From assembly GCA_030694965.1 (NCBI GenBank), contig JAUYTZ010000006.1, forward strand, positions 1 through 64,000: 64,000 nucleotides of DNA, written 5' to 3'. Position 1 is the stretch's first letter. The number at the start of each line of letters is the position of its first letter. Both the position numbers and the translations under genes were made by a program. The stretch comes from Candidatus Paracaedibacteraceae bacterium (GTDB lineage: Bacteria; Pseudomonadota; Alphaproteobacteria; Paracaedibacterales; CAIOTO01). A model generated the notes under the pieces. The model was not told the origin of the DNA, searched no databases, and saw nothing but the letters and a program-made list of their open reading frames with translations. Shown here one piece after another: positions 49,261 to 58,827 of the stretch.

Positions 49261-51042
49261 TTATTCCACATCAACCTCTTGCTGCTGACGTTGCCACATT
49301 TGTGCATACATTCCGCCTTTTCTTAGCAACGTATCATGACTACCTTGCTCTACGACAATACCTTTATCAAGCACCAAGATCGCATCGGCATGAATAACTG
49401 TCGACAACCTATGCGCAATAATCAATGTTGTCTTATTCTTTGAAATACGTTCAAGATTTTCTTGGATAAGCTTTTCGGTTTTTGTATCCAGCGCGGATGT
49501 TGCTTCGTCAAAAATAAAAAAGATTGGTTTTTTCAATAAAGTGCGTGCAATAGCCACGCGCTGCTTTTCACCGCCGGAAAGTTTCAGCCCTCGTTCGCCT
49601 ACACGCGTTTCAAATTTTTGCGGCAAGCTTTGTATGAAATCATAAATTTCAGCCTTTTTAGCGGCATCAATGACATCTTCCTCAGATGCATTTGGGTTTC
49701 CGTAAGCAATGTTATAATGAATCGTGTCATTAAATAAAACCGTATCTTGCGGGACAATACCAATCATCGAACGCAGGCTTTTTTGCGTCATGTTTCGAAT
49801 ATCAATACCGTCAATTTTAACAGCTCCACCAATCACATCATAAAAACGGAATAATAAGCGGGCCAGCGTTGACTTACCTGCCCCACTTGATCCAACGACG
49901 GCAACTGTATGTCCAGCTGGTATCGTAAAGTTCATATCCTTTAAAATGCTACGTTCTGAATCATAATGAAAATCCACGTGATCAAACGTCACATTTGAAT
50001 TAATATCAAATATCGAAACAGCATCTGCCTCATCACGTATTTCATGCGGTTCTTCTAATAACGTAAACATTTCTTCAATATTCACAAGTGCTAATTTAAT
50101 CTCACGATAGGCAAATCCAAGGTTAAATAGAGGAATTGTCAACTGAAACAAAAATGTATTAATAGCCACTAAATCGCCTGTAGTCATTGAACCATGCTTT
50201 ACGTCATATGCAGCAAATCCCATAACAAGCGCCAAACCTAACGCTAAAATAATACCCTGTCCAAAGTTTAAGTAAGATAAGCTCCATTTGCTTTCAAGTG
50301 CAGCATTTTCATAATTTTTAAGCCCTACATCAAAACGTTCGCGTTCATGGCGCTCGTTACCAAAATACTTAACTGTCTCATAATTAAGCAAACTATCAAT
50401 CGCCTTTGATTGCGCATTATTATCAGCGGCATTCATTTCACGCACATAGTTAATACGCCATTCTGTCAATTTTAAGGTATATATAATGTATGAAGCCATT
50501 GTCACAGAAATAATAACTGTGTACCGAACTCCATATACTAAACATAATACAGTACTAACAAGTAAAATTTCAAATGCAGTGGGCAGAATATTCATTGCCA
50601 GAAATTGAATCAATGTTTCAATAGCTTTTGTGCCGCGTTCAATAATCCGGGACACACCACCTGTATGACGTGCAATATGAAAACGTAAACTTAAACGGTG
50701 CAAATGATCAAAAACATCTAATCCTACTTGACGTAACGTCCGTTGTGTAACAGAAGCAAAACTTATATCTCGCACTTCTGAAAAGAACGACGATAAAATA
50801 CGCGTCACGCCATATATAACGATCCAAAACAAGACCATATCAAAAGATTTATGATCAACCAATGCGTCAATGATCGTTTTAAATAACATAGGCAAAATAA
50901 CAAGCGCACTTCTGGATAGCAACAATCCAAAAAATGCGATAACAAAGCGCCATTTTGCGCTTTTCATATCACGTGGCCACAAAAATGGCCATAATCGTTT
51001 TAACGTCGTGATTTTGGTCTTTTTAATATTTTCCATTGACAT
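49261..51042 (-). CDS. Atm1-type ABC exporter
   Basis: 593-residue half-transporter: six-helix membrane domain, then an ATPase domain. Walker A GSSGAGKSTLARLLFRFYDV, signature LSGGEKQRVAIARTLL and Walker B IFFIFDEATSALD. The membrane domain carries ATM1/HMT hallmarks RHTGGVSRIIERGTKA, then ALLNYETVKYFGNE (here SLLNYETVKYFGNE), and FNLGFAYREIKLAL. Relatives export glutathione-linked sulfur or iron-sulfur intermediates or metal conjugates. gshB and grxD in the window fit that chemistry. Convergent with the Prs-like gene (stops 2 bases apart). Confidence 0.9.
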   Translation of the reverse strand: MSMENIKKTKITTLKRLWPFLWPRDMKSAKWRFVIAFFGLLLSRSALVILPMLFKTIIDALVDHKSFDMVLFWIVIYGVTRILSSFFSEVRDISFASVTQRTLRQVGLDVFDHLHRLSLRFHIARHTGGVSRIIERGTKAIETLIQFLAMNILPTAFEILLVSTVLCLVYGVRYTVIISVTMASYIIYTLKLTEWRINYVREMNAADNNAQSKAIDSLLNYETVKYFGNERHERERFDVGLKNYENAALESKWSLSYLNFGQGIILALGLALVMGFAAYDVKHGSMTTGDLVAINTFLFQLTIPLFNLGFAYREIKLALVNIEEMFTLLEEPHEIRDEADAVSIFDINSNVTFDHVDFHYDSERSILKDMNFTIPAGHTVAVVGSSGAGKSTLARLLFRFYDVIGGAVKIDGIDIRNMTQKSLRSMIGIVPQDTVLFNDTIHYNIAYGNPNASEEDVIDAAKKAEIYDFIQSLPQKFETRVGERGLKLSGGEKQRVAIARTLLKKPIFFIFDEATSALDTKTEKLIQENLERISKNKTTLIIAHRLSTVIHADAILVLDKGIVVEQGSHDTLLRKGGMYAQMWQRQQQEVDVE

Positions 51043-51138
51043 TTCAGTAAAGCCGCCTTATTTCATAATGGTAGGGCATGAAAATTCTCATTACTACACT
51101 AACGTGATAAAGTTTAGCATTAGCTTAGGAATAAAACT

Positions 51139-52044
51139 ATGACCGTTGAAACTCAACCTCGTTTTTTTTCCGAAAAAATACAGCCCAGACGCCGAAATGT
51201 GTTCGAAGGCGTCACGAAGTGTATTTTTGAAGGAACAGAACCCGATACATTTATCTTGTATTTCAAGGATAATCACCCACTTAGCAGCTCAGAATCACAG
51301 CCATTTAATGATCTTAGCGGCAAAGGTGTCATTAATAATCGTTTCTCAGAAATGATTTACAAACGACTTAATGAAATTAATATTGAAAACCATTTTATGC
51401 GCCGCATTAATATGCGTGAACAATTGGTGCGTATAGCAGAAAACCTTCCTTTTTATATTGAAATACATAACAAAGCCTGTGAAGATTTTTGTGATCGCTT
51501 TGGTCTTGAAAAATATGATCAACTACCCGAAATGATAACTGAACTTCGTTTTAAAAATAAAAATGAAAAAAATCCAGTCGTTTCACCTCAACATTTAGTG
51601 TCTTTTGGTGTAACAGATCACGACGAACTCGATCAATTGTATGCAACGGTTCAGCGTATTAATGACTTTCTAATTGGCCAGTTTACAGCCGTGAACTTAA
51701 ATCTTATTCGCTACAAACTTGAGTTTGGTCGCATCTATGCTTCCGACAACCCAATGGATTCACGTCTTATTTTAATTGATGAAATTAGCCTTGATACCTG
51801 CCGTGTACTTGACATAACCAGCCAAAAGCGCTTAGATGTGTATTCAACAGATCTAAGCTATCAAGCAGGTGTTGTGGGCTACCATGAAATTGCTAGGCGT
51901 TTTGGCATTTTGAACGACCAATCGGTGAAATCATTACTGGAAATTCAAACAGATGAATCTCAAACACAAAAGGCCATTGACTCAGACACGCCTACAACAG
52001 CTGAAGTGGCAACTGCGCCAATATTTGGACAAGCACCTGCTTAA
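51139..52044 (+). CDS. PurC-like (SAICAR synthetase family) protein with altered active site
   Basis: 301 residues alignable by eye over full length with alphaproteobacterial PurC: VFEGVTKCIFEGTEPDTFIL (PurC: YEGKAK..YEG.EPGTLI), GKGVINNRFSEMIYKRL, HFMRRINMREQLVR, YKLEFGR and LILIDEISLDTCRVLD. Several conserved sites are changed. GKAK is GVTK, RN.AAGS is HNKACEDF, DEISPD.CRLWD is DEISLDTCRVLD, and the LDKD.FR end is LDVYSTDLS. Ordinary SAICAR synthase activity is therefore doubtful. A Gln/Thr-rich tail is added. It is followed by bolA and grxD, the place where PurC-S-Q-L-bolA-grxD occurs in free-living relatives. AGGA upstream. Confidence 0.8.
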   Translation: MTVETQPRFFSEKIQPRRRNVFEGVTKCIFEGTEPDTFILYFKDNHPLSSSESQPFNDLSGKGVINNRFSEMIYKRLNEINIENHFMRRINMREQLVRIAENLPFYIEIHNKACEDFCDRFGLEKYDQLPEMITELRFKNKNEKNPVVSPQHLVSFGVTDHDELDQLYATVQRINDFLIGQFTAVNLNLIRYKLEFGRIYASDNPMDSRLILIDEISLDTCRVLDITSQKRLDVYSTDLSYQAGVVGYHEIARRFGILNDQSVKSLLEIQTDESQTQKAIDSDTPTTAEVATAPIFGQAPA

Positions 52045-52072
52045 AACTACACAACGATAATAAGAGATAAAT

Positions 52073-52303
52073 ATGGCCCTACCTATTACCGAACTTCGTC
52101 AACTATTAAGCGAAGCATTTCCTGATGCAATGATTGATGTTGTTGACCTTGCTGGAGACAACGATCATTATCAAGCTTCTATCACCTCAAGCCAGTTTGA
52201 AGGCAAAAACCGTGTTCAACAACATCAAATGGTGTATCAAGCCTTAAAAGGTAAAATGGGAGACGAACTACATGCACTTGCGCTTAAAACGCGCACACCA
52301 TAA
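52073..52303 (+). CDS. bolA: BolA-family protein
   Basis: 76 residues with the BolA core: LRQLLSEAFPDAMIDVVDLA, then DNDHYQASITSSQFEGKNRV with the conserved His, then QHQMVYQAL. BolA proteins form [2Fe-2S]-bridged complexes with monothiol glutaredoxins. The next gene is that partner, grxD, 44 bases on. Confidence 0.93.
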   Translation: MALPITELRQLLSEAFPDAMIDVVDLAGDNDHYQASITSSQFEGKNRVQQHQMVYQALKGKMGDELHALALKTRTP

Positions 52304-52347
52304 TTTATTGATACAATTTAATTTTAAAAAACCAGGAGCAATATTCC

Positions 52348-52668
52348 ATGCAAAATATTAATGAACGCATCCAAAACGATATTTCCGAAAATGCTGTCGT
52401 ACTTTATATGAAAGGCACAGCACAAATGCCACAATGTGGGTTTTCAGCTGTTGTTGTTCAAATATTAAACGCACTCAATACACCTTTTAAAGATATTAAT
52501 GTATTAGCTGATGCTGACATTCGCCAAGGTATTAAAGATTTTAGCAACTGGCCAACAATTCCTCAACTTTATATCAAAGGCGAATTTATTGGTGGATGTG
52601 ATATCGTGCGCGAAATACATCAATCTGGAGAGCTGCAAGCACTTCTACAAGGAAAAGGTGTTATTTAA
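52348..52668 (+). CDS. grxD: Monothiol glutaredoxin (Grx4 type)
   Basis: 106 residues with the CGFS-type active site (QCGFSAVVVQIL at about 29-40), NWPTIPQLYIKGEFIGGCDI with the cis-Pro and glutathione-binding loop, and a helical end. It carries and delivers [2Fe-2S] clusters with BolA. AGGAG upstream of the ATG. Confidence 0.95.
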   Translation: MQNINERIQNDISENAVVLYMKGTAQMPQCGFSAVVVQILNALNTPFKDINVLADADIRQGIKDFSNWPTIPQLYIKGEFIGGCDIVREIHQSGELQALLQGKGVI

Positions 52669-52878
52669 TCAATTTTCAAGCTATTTTGCTGCTGTTCTTT
52701 TTATTAATTAGGCAAATATAGAATAATCTGCACTCGCTGCCATCTTAAAATTTGATCCAAAGACCTTTACTCTTGATGGGCGCACATAATTTCTGTTGTG
52801 TTTATCAAACTATATTTATTGTCTTTTTCATGCAAAAAATTGTCGCAAACCTAATCGTGACAATCAGAGAAAATCTAA

Positions 52879-54500
<1,622 letters not shown>

Positions 54501-54652
54501 ATATATAAAATAGCTATCCCTCACCGTATTTCCCTCAAAAAAATGAGTCCAGAAAAATATAGTTTCACTGCTCTTTATCTTAATAAAATTTTAAAAACAA
54601 GAATAGCCGTGTTTCTTTGCCTTAGGGGAGAGACAAAGAAGAATCGTATTTT

Positions 54653-55147
54653 TTAATGCTTGCGTGAAGCTACATTAGGAAATTTCAATTCTTTAAACGT
54701 TTCTTGAGCTTGCTCTTGTACCTTTTTAAAAAATTCACCATTCGTTTTTACAACAATGTTTGCAACATTTGATGAATGATCAACGGCTTTTGTCATTGAC
54801 TCCTTAAAACGTGCTGCACTATTTTCCCATTGATCAGGTGCTTGTGGCTTTTGGGTCATATCACGAAGCATCGCATTGAAATCTTCAAATGTTTGCTTTA
54901 CGTATTGGTTTTGCAAAGCCGTAACAGATTTTAAAAGATCTATTGTTGTCTTGCTTGCATCATTAATCGCATCTAAATTTTTACGATGATTACTAATAAG
55001 TGCATCACGATCCATGAGCACTTTACCTTGCTGAGCAAACGCTTTTAGCATATCAATTGCTGGATTAAGCGTTGGCTTCACGCGCTCACTAGATTCTTCC
55101 TGAGCGTTATGATTCTCAGTTTTTGCATTTTCCTTAGTTTCTGCCAT
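54653..55147 (-). CDS. Phasin family protein
   Basis: 164 residues, all helical and amphipathic, with an acidic Gln/Asn-rich N-terminal tail. The body matches the phasin family (NHRKNLDAINDASKTTIDLL, then YVKQTFEDFNAMLRDM, then a C-terminal helix). Phasins coat polyhydroxybutyrate granules. I chose the ATG at 55147 (MAETKEN), preceded by AAGGGGGA; an in-frame ATG lies 9 codons upstream. hbd supports polyhydroxybutyrate-type metabolism; phaC is not here. Confidence 0.85.
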   Translation of the reverse strand: MAETKENAKTENHNAQEESSERVKPTLNPAIDMLKAFAQQGKVLMDRDALISNHRKNLDAINDASKTTIDLLKSVTALQNQYVKQTFEDFNAMLRDMTQKPQAPDQWENSAARFKESMTKAVDHSSNVANIVVKTNGEFFKKVQEQAQETFKELKFPNVASRKH

Positions 55148-55206
55148 AGGATAATTCCCCCTTACTGCGTGCATGTTTATTCAATGCACAAAGTTTAAAA
55201 TATACT

Positions 55207-56535
55207 TTATAAATCCAGCGGCAAGCGAATCTGAACACGCAACCCCTTCATTGGAGACATCATCAAATCAATTTGCCCACCATGTGTTAAAACAACATCG
55301 CGTGCAATACTTAATCCTAAACCAACGCCAACCGTATCAAGATTACGAGCCTGGTCAAGCCTATAAAAAGGCTTAAACACATTATCTCGTTCACATTCAG
55401 GAATACCAGGACCGTCATCATCAAAAATAATGACAATATTGCTTCCTACACGTCTAACATCAATAGAAAGATTTCTTGCGTACTTCTCAGAGTTTACTAC
55501 CAAATTAGTTAAGCAACGGTTAAAAAATGATTTTTTTATTTGCGTTTCTATTTCATAATTGCCACTGATTAGAAGTGATTCTAAGCGATGATGCTTAGTA
55601 ATTTCGTGAATCCAAGGCAGCAGCTTAACACTCTGTTTTTCTTCTTCCGTTGTGCCGCGCGCAAACGATAAAAATCCTTCAACCATTTGATGCAGCATAT
55701 GCGTGTCCGCCTCAATTTGCTGCTTTTGGGCACATTCCGGCATCATTACAACAGAAAGTTTTAACCGTGTAATTGGTGTTCGTAAGTCGTGAGAAACGCC
55801 AGCAAGCATTTCAATACGTTCATGTAAAAGGCGCTTTAAACGTTCACGCATTCTTATAAATGCATAACCAGCCTTTCGTACTTCAAGGGCGCCTTCTGCT
55901 TTAAAAGGTACAAGTTCATCACCTATTCCAAATTTTTCTGCAGCTTCTGCAAGACGCCGAATCGGCCTAATTTGATTACGCATAAAAATGGAAGCAACGC
56001 CAAATAGCAACATGGCAGAAACAGTTGTCCATATAAGAACAAGCGGGGTTGTTCTACTAAATAATCGCTTACGAAGCAATGATGCGTGTAACAATCCTTT
56101 TTTTGTTTGGACCGATATATAAATATGTTCAGGCGTCATACGCACGTAATGCGGCGCTTTTATTTTAGCATCAAGGGCAGTTGTTAAGGGAATATACAAC
56201 CAATTTTCACGATACTGTCCTGTTCGATCAAGCGTACTTTGTTCATCTAATTCAAGCTCAAGCGATAAGTATTCTTTTGCCAAAATTTTTAACTGCTCAA
56301 AAGGCGTTTCAGGTGTTTCGTGCCATGCCATAACAAGGGCGATATCACCCGCGATTGTTTCAGATAATGTTCGTAAAATTGTTTCCGTGTGGCGCTCAAA
56401 GAAAATATACCCCAAAATAATTTGAAGCAAAATCACAGGCACTAGCAAAATAATAAGCGTTCGTCCAAATAAATTCTGTGGCAGAAAACGTTTTAAAAGT
56501 TGAAAAGGACGAAAAAAAACCGACGAGGAATACAT
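55207..56535 (-). CDS. EnvZ-like sensor histidine kinase
   Basis: 442 residues. Two membrane helices (about 25-45 and 170-190) flank a periplasmic sensor. HAMP region follows (NQIRPIRRLAEAAEKFGIGD). The phosphoacceptor His is in MLAGVSHDLRTPITRLKLSV (H-box), and the ATPase domain has N-box LTNLVVNSEKYA, IIFDDDGPGIP and GVGLGLSIARDVV. The type (periplasmic domain, SHDLRTP) is EnvZ. The ATG at 56535 is preferred over a GTG four codons upstream. No regulator gene is adjacent; the OmpR-type gene at 4261-4983 is a candidate partner. Confidence 0.9.
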   Translation of the reverse strand: MYSSSVFFRPFQLLKRFLPQNLFGRTLIILLVPVILLQIILGYIFFERHTETILRTLSETIAGDIALVMAWHETPETPFEQLKILAKEYLSLELELDEQSTLDRTGQYRENWLYIPLTTALDAKIKAPHYVRMTPEHIYISVQTKKGLLHASLLRKRLFSRTTPLVLIWTTVSAMLLFGVASIFMRNQIRPIRRLAEAAEKFGIGDELVPFKAEGALEVRKAGYAFIRMRERLKRLLHERIEMLAGVSHDLRTPITRLKLSVVMMPECAQKQQIEADTHMLHQMVEGFLSFARGTTEEEKQSVKLLPWIHEITKHHRLESLLISGNYEIETQIKKSFFNRCLTNLVVNSEKYARNLSIDVRRVGSNIVIIFDDDGPGIPECERDNVFKPFYRLDQARNLDTVGVGLGLSIARDVVLTHGGQIDLMMSPMKGLRVQIRLPLDL

Positions 56536-56631
56536 AACAAAGTGCACATATAAATTAATTTAATCTAGTTTAACGCACCAAACTAAACAATACCAACATA
56601 TCGTCAAACAGGTGATTGTATTAACACCTTA

Positions 56632-56940
56632 TTATTTTTGAACATATTTATTTTGAATAGAAGATGAACGATACAAACGTATTAATTGCAGCTTGGCTGT
56701 CTTCTTTTGAACCCAAAATGTTATCATAGCAAAAGTTATAGACGCAACCGTTGTAAGCTGCGCATAAATAAAAAGCTGCTTATGCGGCAAAGCAAAAGAA
56801 CCACCAACCCCGATATCTTGTGCACTTGCAGGAATTGATAACACGAAAAAGCAAGACACATAACCTACAGCAAGCCAAAAACAAAAGAGCTGCACTGACA
56901 GAACGGTTAAGACGCGCAATTTTGGGGTTTTGATGGTCAT
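56632..56940 (-). CDS. Small membrane protein of unknown function
   Basis: 102 residues with two hydrophobic helices (about 10-38 and 58-78) and basic ends. I do not recognise a family. Between dapF and the kinase gene on the same strand, separated from each by 67-97 bases. No clear ribosome site, but codon pattern and a clean start (ATG 56940) suggest a real gene. Confidence 0.5.
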   Translation of the reverse strand: MTIKTPKLRVLTVLSVQLFCFWLAVGYVSCFFVLSIPASAQDIGVGGSFALPHKQLFIYAQLTTVASITFAMITFWVQKKTAKLQLIRLYRSSSIQNKYVQK

Positions 56941-57007
56941 CTATGTAAAATCCAATTCATCATAATAACTTAGAGATTACGTGATAAATATTAATAAAAA
57001 GTTACGA

Positions 57008-57874
57008 TCAAAAAAGAAAAACACCTTCAAAAACAATTGATGCTGCACCACGCTGTTTAAGACCTTCATCACACAGGGTAATTGTAAGTGACCCACCAAC
57101 TTGCAGAACATTAATAGTCTTTGACACATCAACAAGCCCACGCACAGACGCCGCCACAGCAACAGCAGCTGCACCTGTGCCGCAGGCGGGGGTCAAACCA
57201 GCACCACGCTCCCACACCCTCAAAACGATGTTATTCTCATCAGTTAAGCGCGCAAAACTTACATTAATTCCATTTGGAAACTGTGGCAACCATTCAATTA
57301 ATGGACCAAGTAATTGCGCAGAACAATCATCACTTACAAATAAAACTACATGCGGATTACCAATAGTAACCATAACAGGATCAGGCATTGACAATGATTG
57401 ATATTCGCCTAAATAAATATCTTTATTAATTATTGGTTTTGGCAAAAATAAATCAATAAGCGTATGATCGTCAGGCGCACGTTGGCCACGCACAATTCCC
57501 CCTTTTGTTTTAAAAGAAACAGCATCGCACACATGCCTTTCCATCCACCACAAACTAAACGCACGAGACCCATTGCCGCATCCTTCGGCCTCAGATCCAT
57601 CCGAGTTAAAAAATCGAAGATAGAGCTCATCTGTTGTGTTGAACGTATTAACGAGAATAACCTGATCGCACCCTACCCCAATTCGGCGATTAGCAATGGT
57701 ACGTGCAAGCTCACTTAAAATAACATTTGCAAATGCTGCATCTTGTTCTTGCAATAAAATGATAACAAAATCATTTTCAAGCGCTTGTGCTTTAATAAAT
57801 GGGATTTTCAATTGCTTGCTCTCCATTTTGTCATCTTCGCAACTGATCCGGGGATCCTGTTTTTTAAACGGCAT
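57008..57874 (-). CDS. dapF: Diaminopimelate epimerase
   Basis: 288 residues from the ATG at 57874, which has AGAAGGG 4 bases upstream. The enzyme makes meso-diaminopimelate for peptidoglycan and lysine. The two catalytic Cys are in EGCGNGSRAFSLWW and TPACGTGAAAVAVAA. KIPFIKAQALENDFVII stands where families have the first conserved motif (F.KM.GLGNDF). The first ~20 residues (before MESKQLK) are extra. They are encoded partly by a palindromic repeat copy (57829-57859), so the internal ATG at 57826 (272 residues) is the alternative start, but it lacks a good ribosome site. Confidence 0.9.
   Translation of the reverse strand: MPFKKQDPRISCEDDKMESKQLKIPFIKAQALENDFVIILLQEQDAAFANVILSELARTIANRRIGVGCDQVILVNTFNTTDELYLRFFNSDGSEAEGCGNGSRAFSLWWMERHVCDAVSFKTKGGIVRGQRAPDDHTLIDLFLPKPIINKDIYLGEYQSLSMPDPVMVTIGNPHVVLFVSDDCSAQLLGPLIEWLPQFPNGINVSFARLTDENNIVLRVWERGAGLTPACGTGAAAVAVAASVRGLVDVSKTINVLQVGGSLTITLCDEGLKQRGAASIVFEGVFLF
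57829..57859. repeat. Palindromic repeat, copy 4, in the dapF 5' region
   Basis: On the minus strand GATCCCCGGATCAGTTGCG followed by AAGATGACA matches the repeat consensus GATCCTCGGATCAAGTCCG + AGGATGACA, with changes. It lies inside the first codons of dapF if translation starts at 57874, or between Shine-Dalgarno and the internal ATG otherwise. Confidence 0.6.
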
Positions 57875-57925
57875 ACTGCCCTTCTTTTTCACAGTGCAAT
57901 TTACTATTTATCTTAGGATTTTTAT

Positions 57926-57956
57926 AGATCCTCGGATCAAGTCAGAGAATAACATA
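57926..57956. repeat. Palindromic repeat, copy 5
   Basis: AGATCCTCGGATCAAGTC followed by AGAGAATAACA. The left half is identical to the consensus and the right half has three changes (AGAGAATAACA for CGAGGATGACA). It lies 67 bases from copy 4, in the opposite orientation, between dapF and the DUF177 gene. Confidence 0.65.
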
Positions 57957-57998
57957 TTACAGACTTTTAGTATGAAGAAGTATGAAACTGTCTTATTT

Positions 57999-58526
57999 TT
58001 ACTTTTTCTTTAGTTTCTCAAGCACTAAGAATGGATTCTTTTTAGGCTCTGTAGGTACGACAATTTCTTCTTTTTCAAAACGTGGGTATGGATCAATGCT
58101 TAAATAAAGATATTGCGCACCAATTTCACCAAGATCAACAATACCATCACTCGAGAATTCAAAATCTTCAAATTCAGACAATTCAAGAGCAAAATCTTTT
58201 TCTTGCTTAGGGTGTACGACCCTGAAATCAAATGAATAATCAATATCTTCAGGCACTTCTTTCAGTGTCACTGAACATTCTTGCGCAAGCCTTGCTTTAA
58301 TTGTACCTTCAACTTTATAATCAATGGACTTGTTACCAAGATGCGTTATTTTGAAAGATAAATCAAAAAAATCAAGCCAAACAAAATCAAATCGCTTGGC
58401 AAGTTTGTCGCATTCTTCTTTTGTTGCTTTTGTTGTATAACCATTTGGTAATTGCAAAAGACGCTCAAGATCAACAATACGACTTAATTCTGGGACTATA
58501 GATGAGGCAGGTGTATTCGTTTCCAT
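57999..58526 (-). CDS. DUF177/YceD family protein
   Basis: 175 residues, acidic, matching alphaproteobacterial DUF177: PELSRIVDLERLL, then VEGTIKARLAQECSVTLKEV (conserved Cys), then DGIVDLGEIGAQYLYLSIDPYPR and the end KKNPFLVLEKLKKK. YceD has been tied to 23S rRNA and L32 accumulation and usually precedes rpmF; rpmF does not follow here. 40-50 bases after it lies repeat copy 5. Confidence 0.85.
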   Translation of the reverse strand: METNTPASSIVPELSRIVDLERLLQLPNGYTTKATKEECDKLAKRFDFVWLDFFDLSFKITHLGNKSIDYKVEGTIKARLAQECSVTLKEVPEDIDYSFDFRVVHPKQEKDFALELSEFEDFEFSSDGIVDLGEIGAQYLYLSIDPYPRFEKEEIVVPTEPKKNPFLVLEKLKKK

Positions 58527-58827
58527 TTAATTCTTCAATGCAATTTTTATTTTATATAAAGGAAACATAGCATAAAATACGCCAAGCTTAAAAATATTTA
58601 AACAAGACGTGCTATTTTCATTCACAGGAAAATTAAATTAAATCACTATCAACCTGTTTATTTTCAGTAATTTTTGACATTACAGAAGTATTTTAAGACG
58701 CCTTAATAATAGAGGAAACATTCTTCGCTTCTTCAGCGATTGATTGTCAGCAATTTAGAAAGTTTAGTTGTTACTGGTTTAAATTCTATATTAAAAATAA
58801 TAACTCACTTTTTTACAATAGGCGGCA
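58527..58827. other. Intergenic gap
   Basis: About 300 AT-rich bases between the DUF177 start and the OTU-like gene end, containing the DUF177 promoter region. I see no gene, tRNA or strong terminator. Confidence 0.4.

Noticed and set aside
54614-54645. Hairpin TTCTTTG/CAAAGAA between ftsB and the phasin gene
   Set aside because: Long 14-base loop and no proper T-run directly after it on either strand; too weak to call as a terminator.
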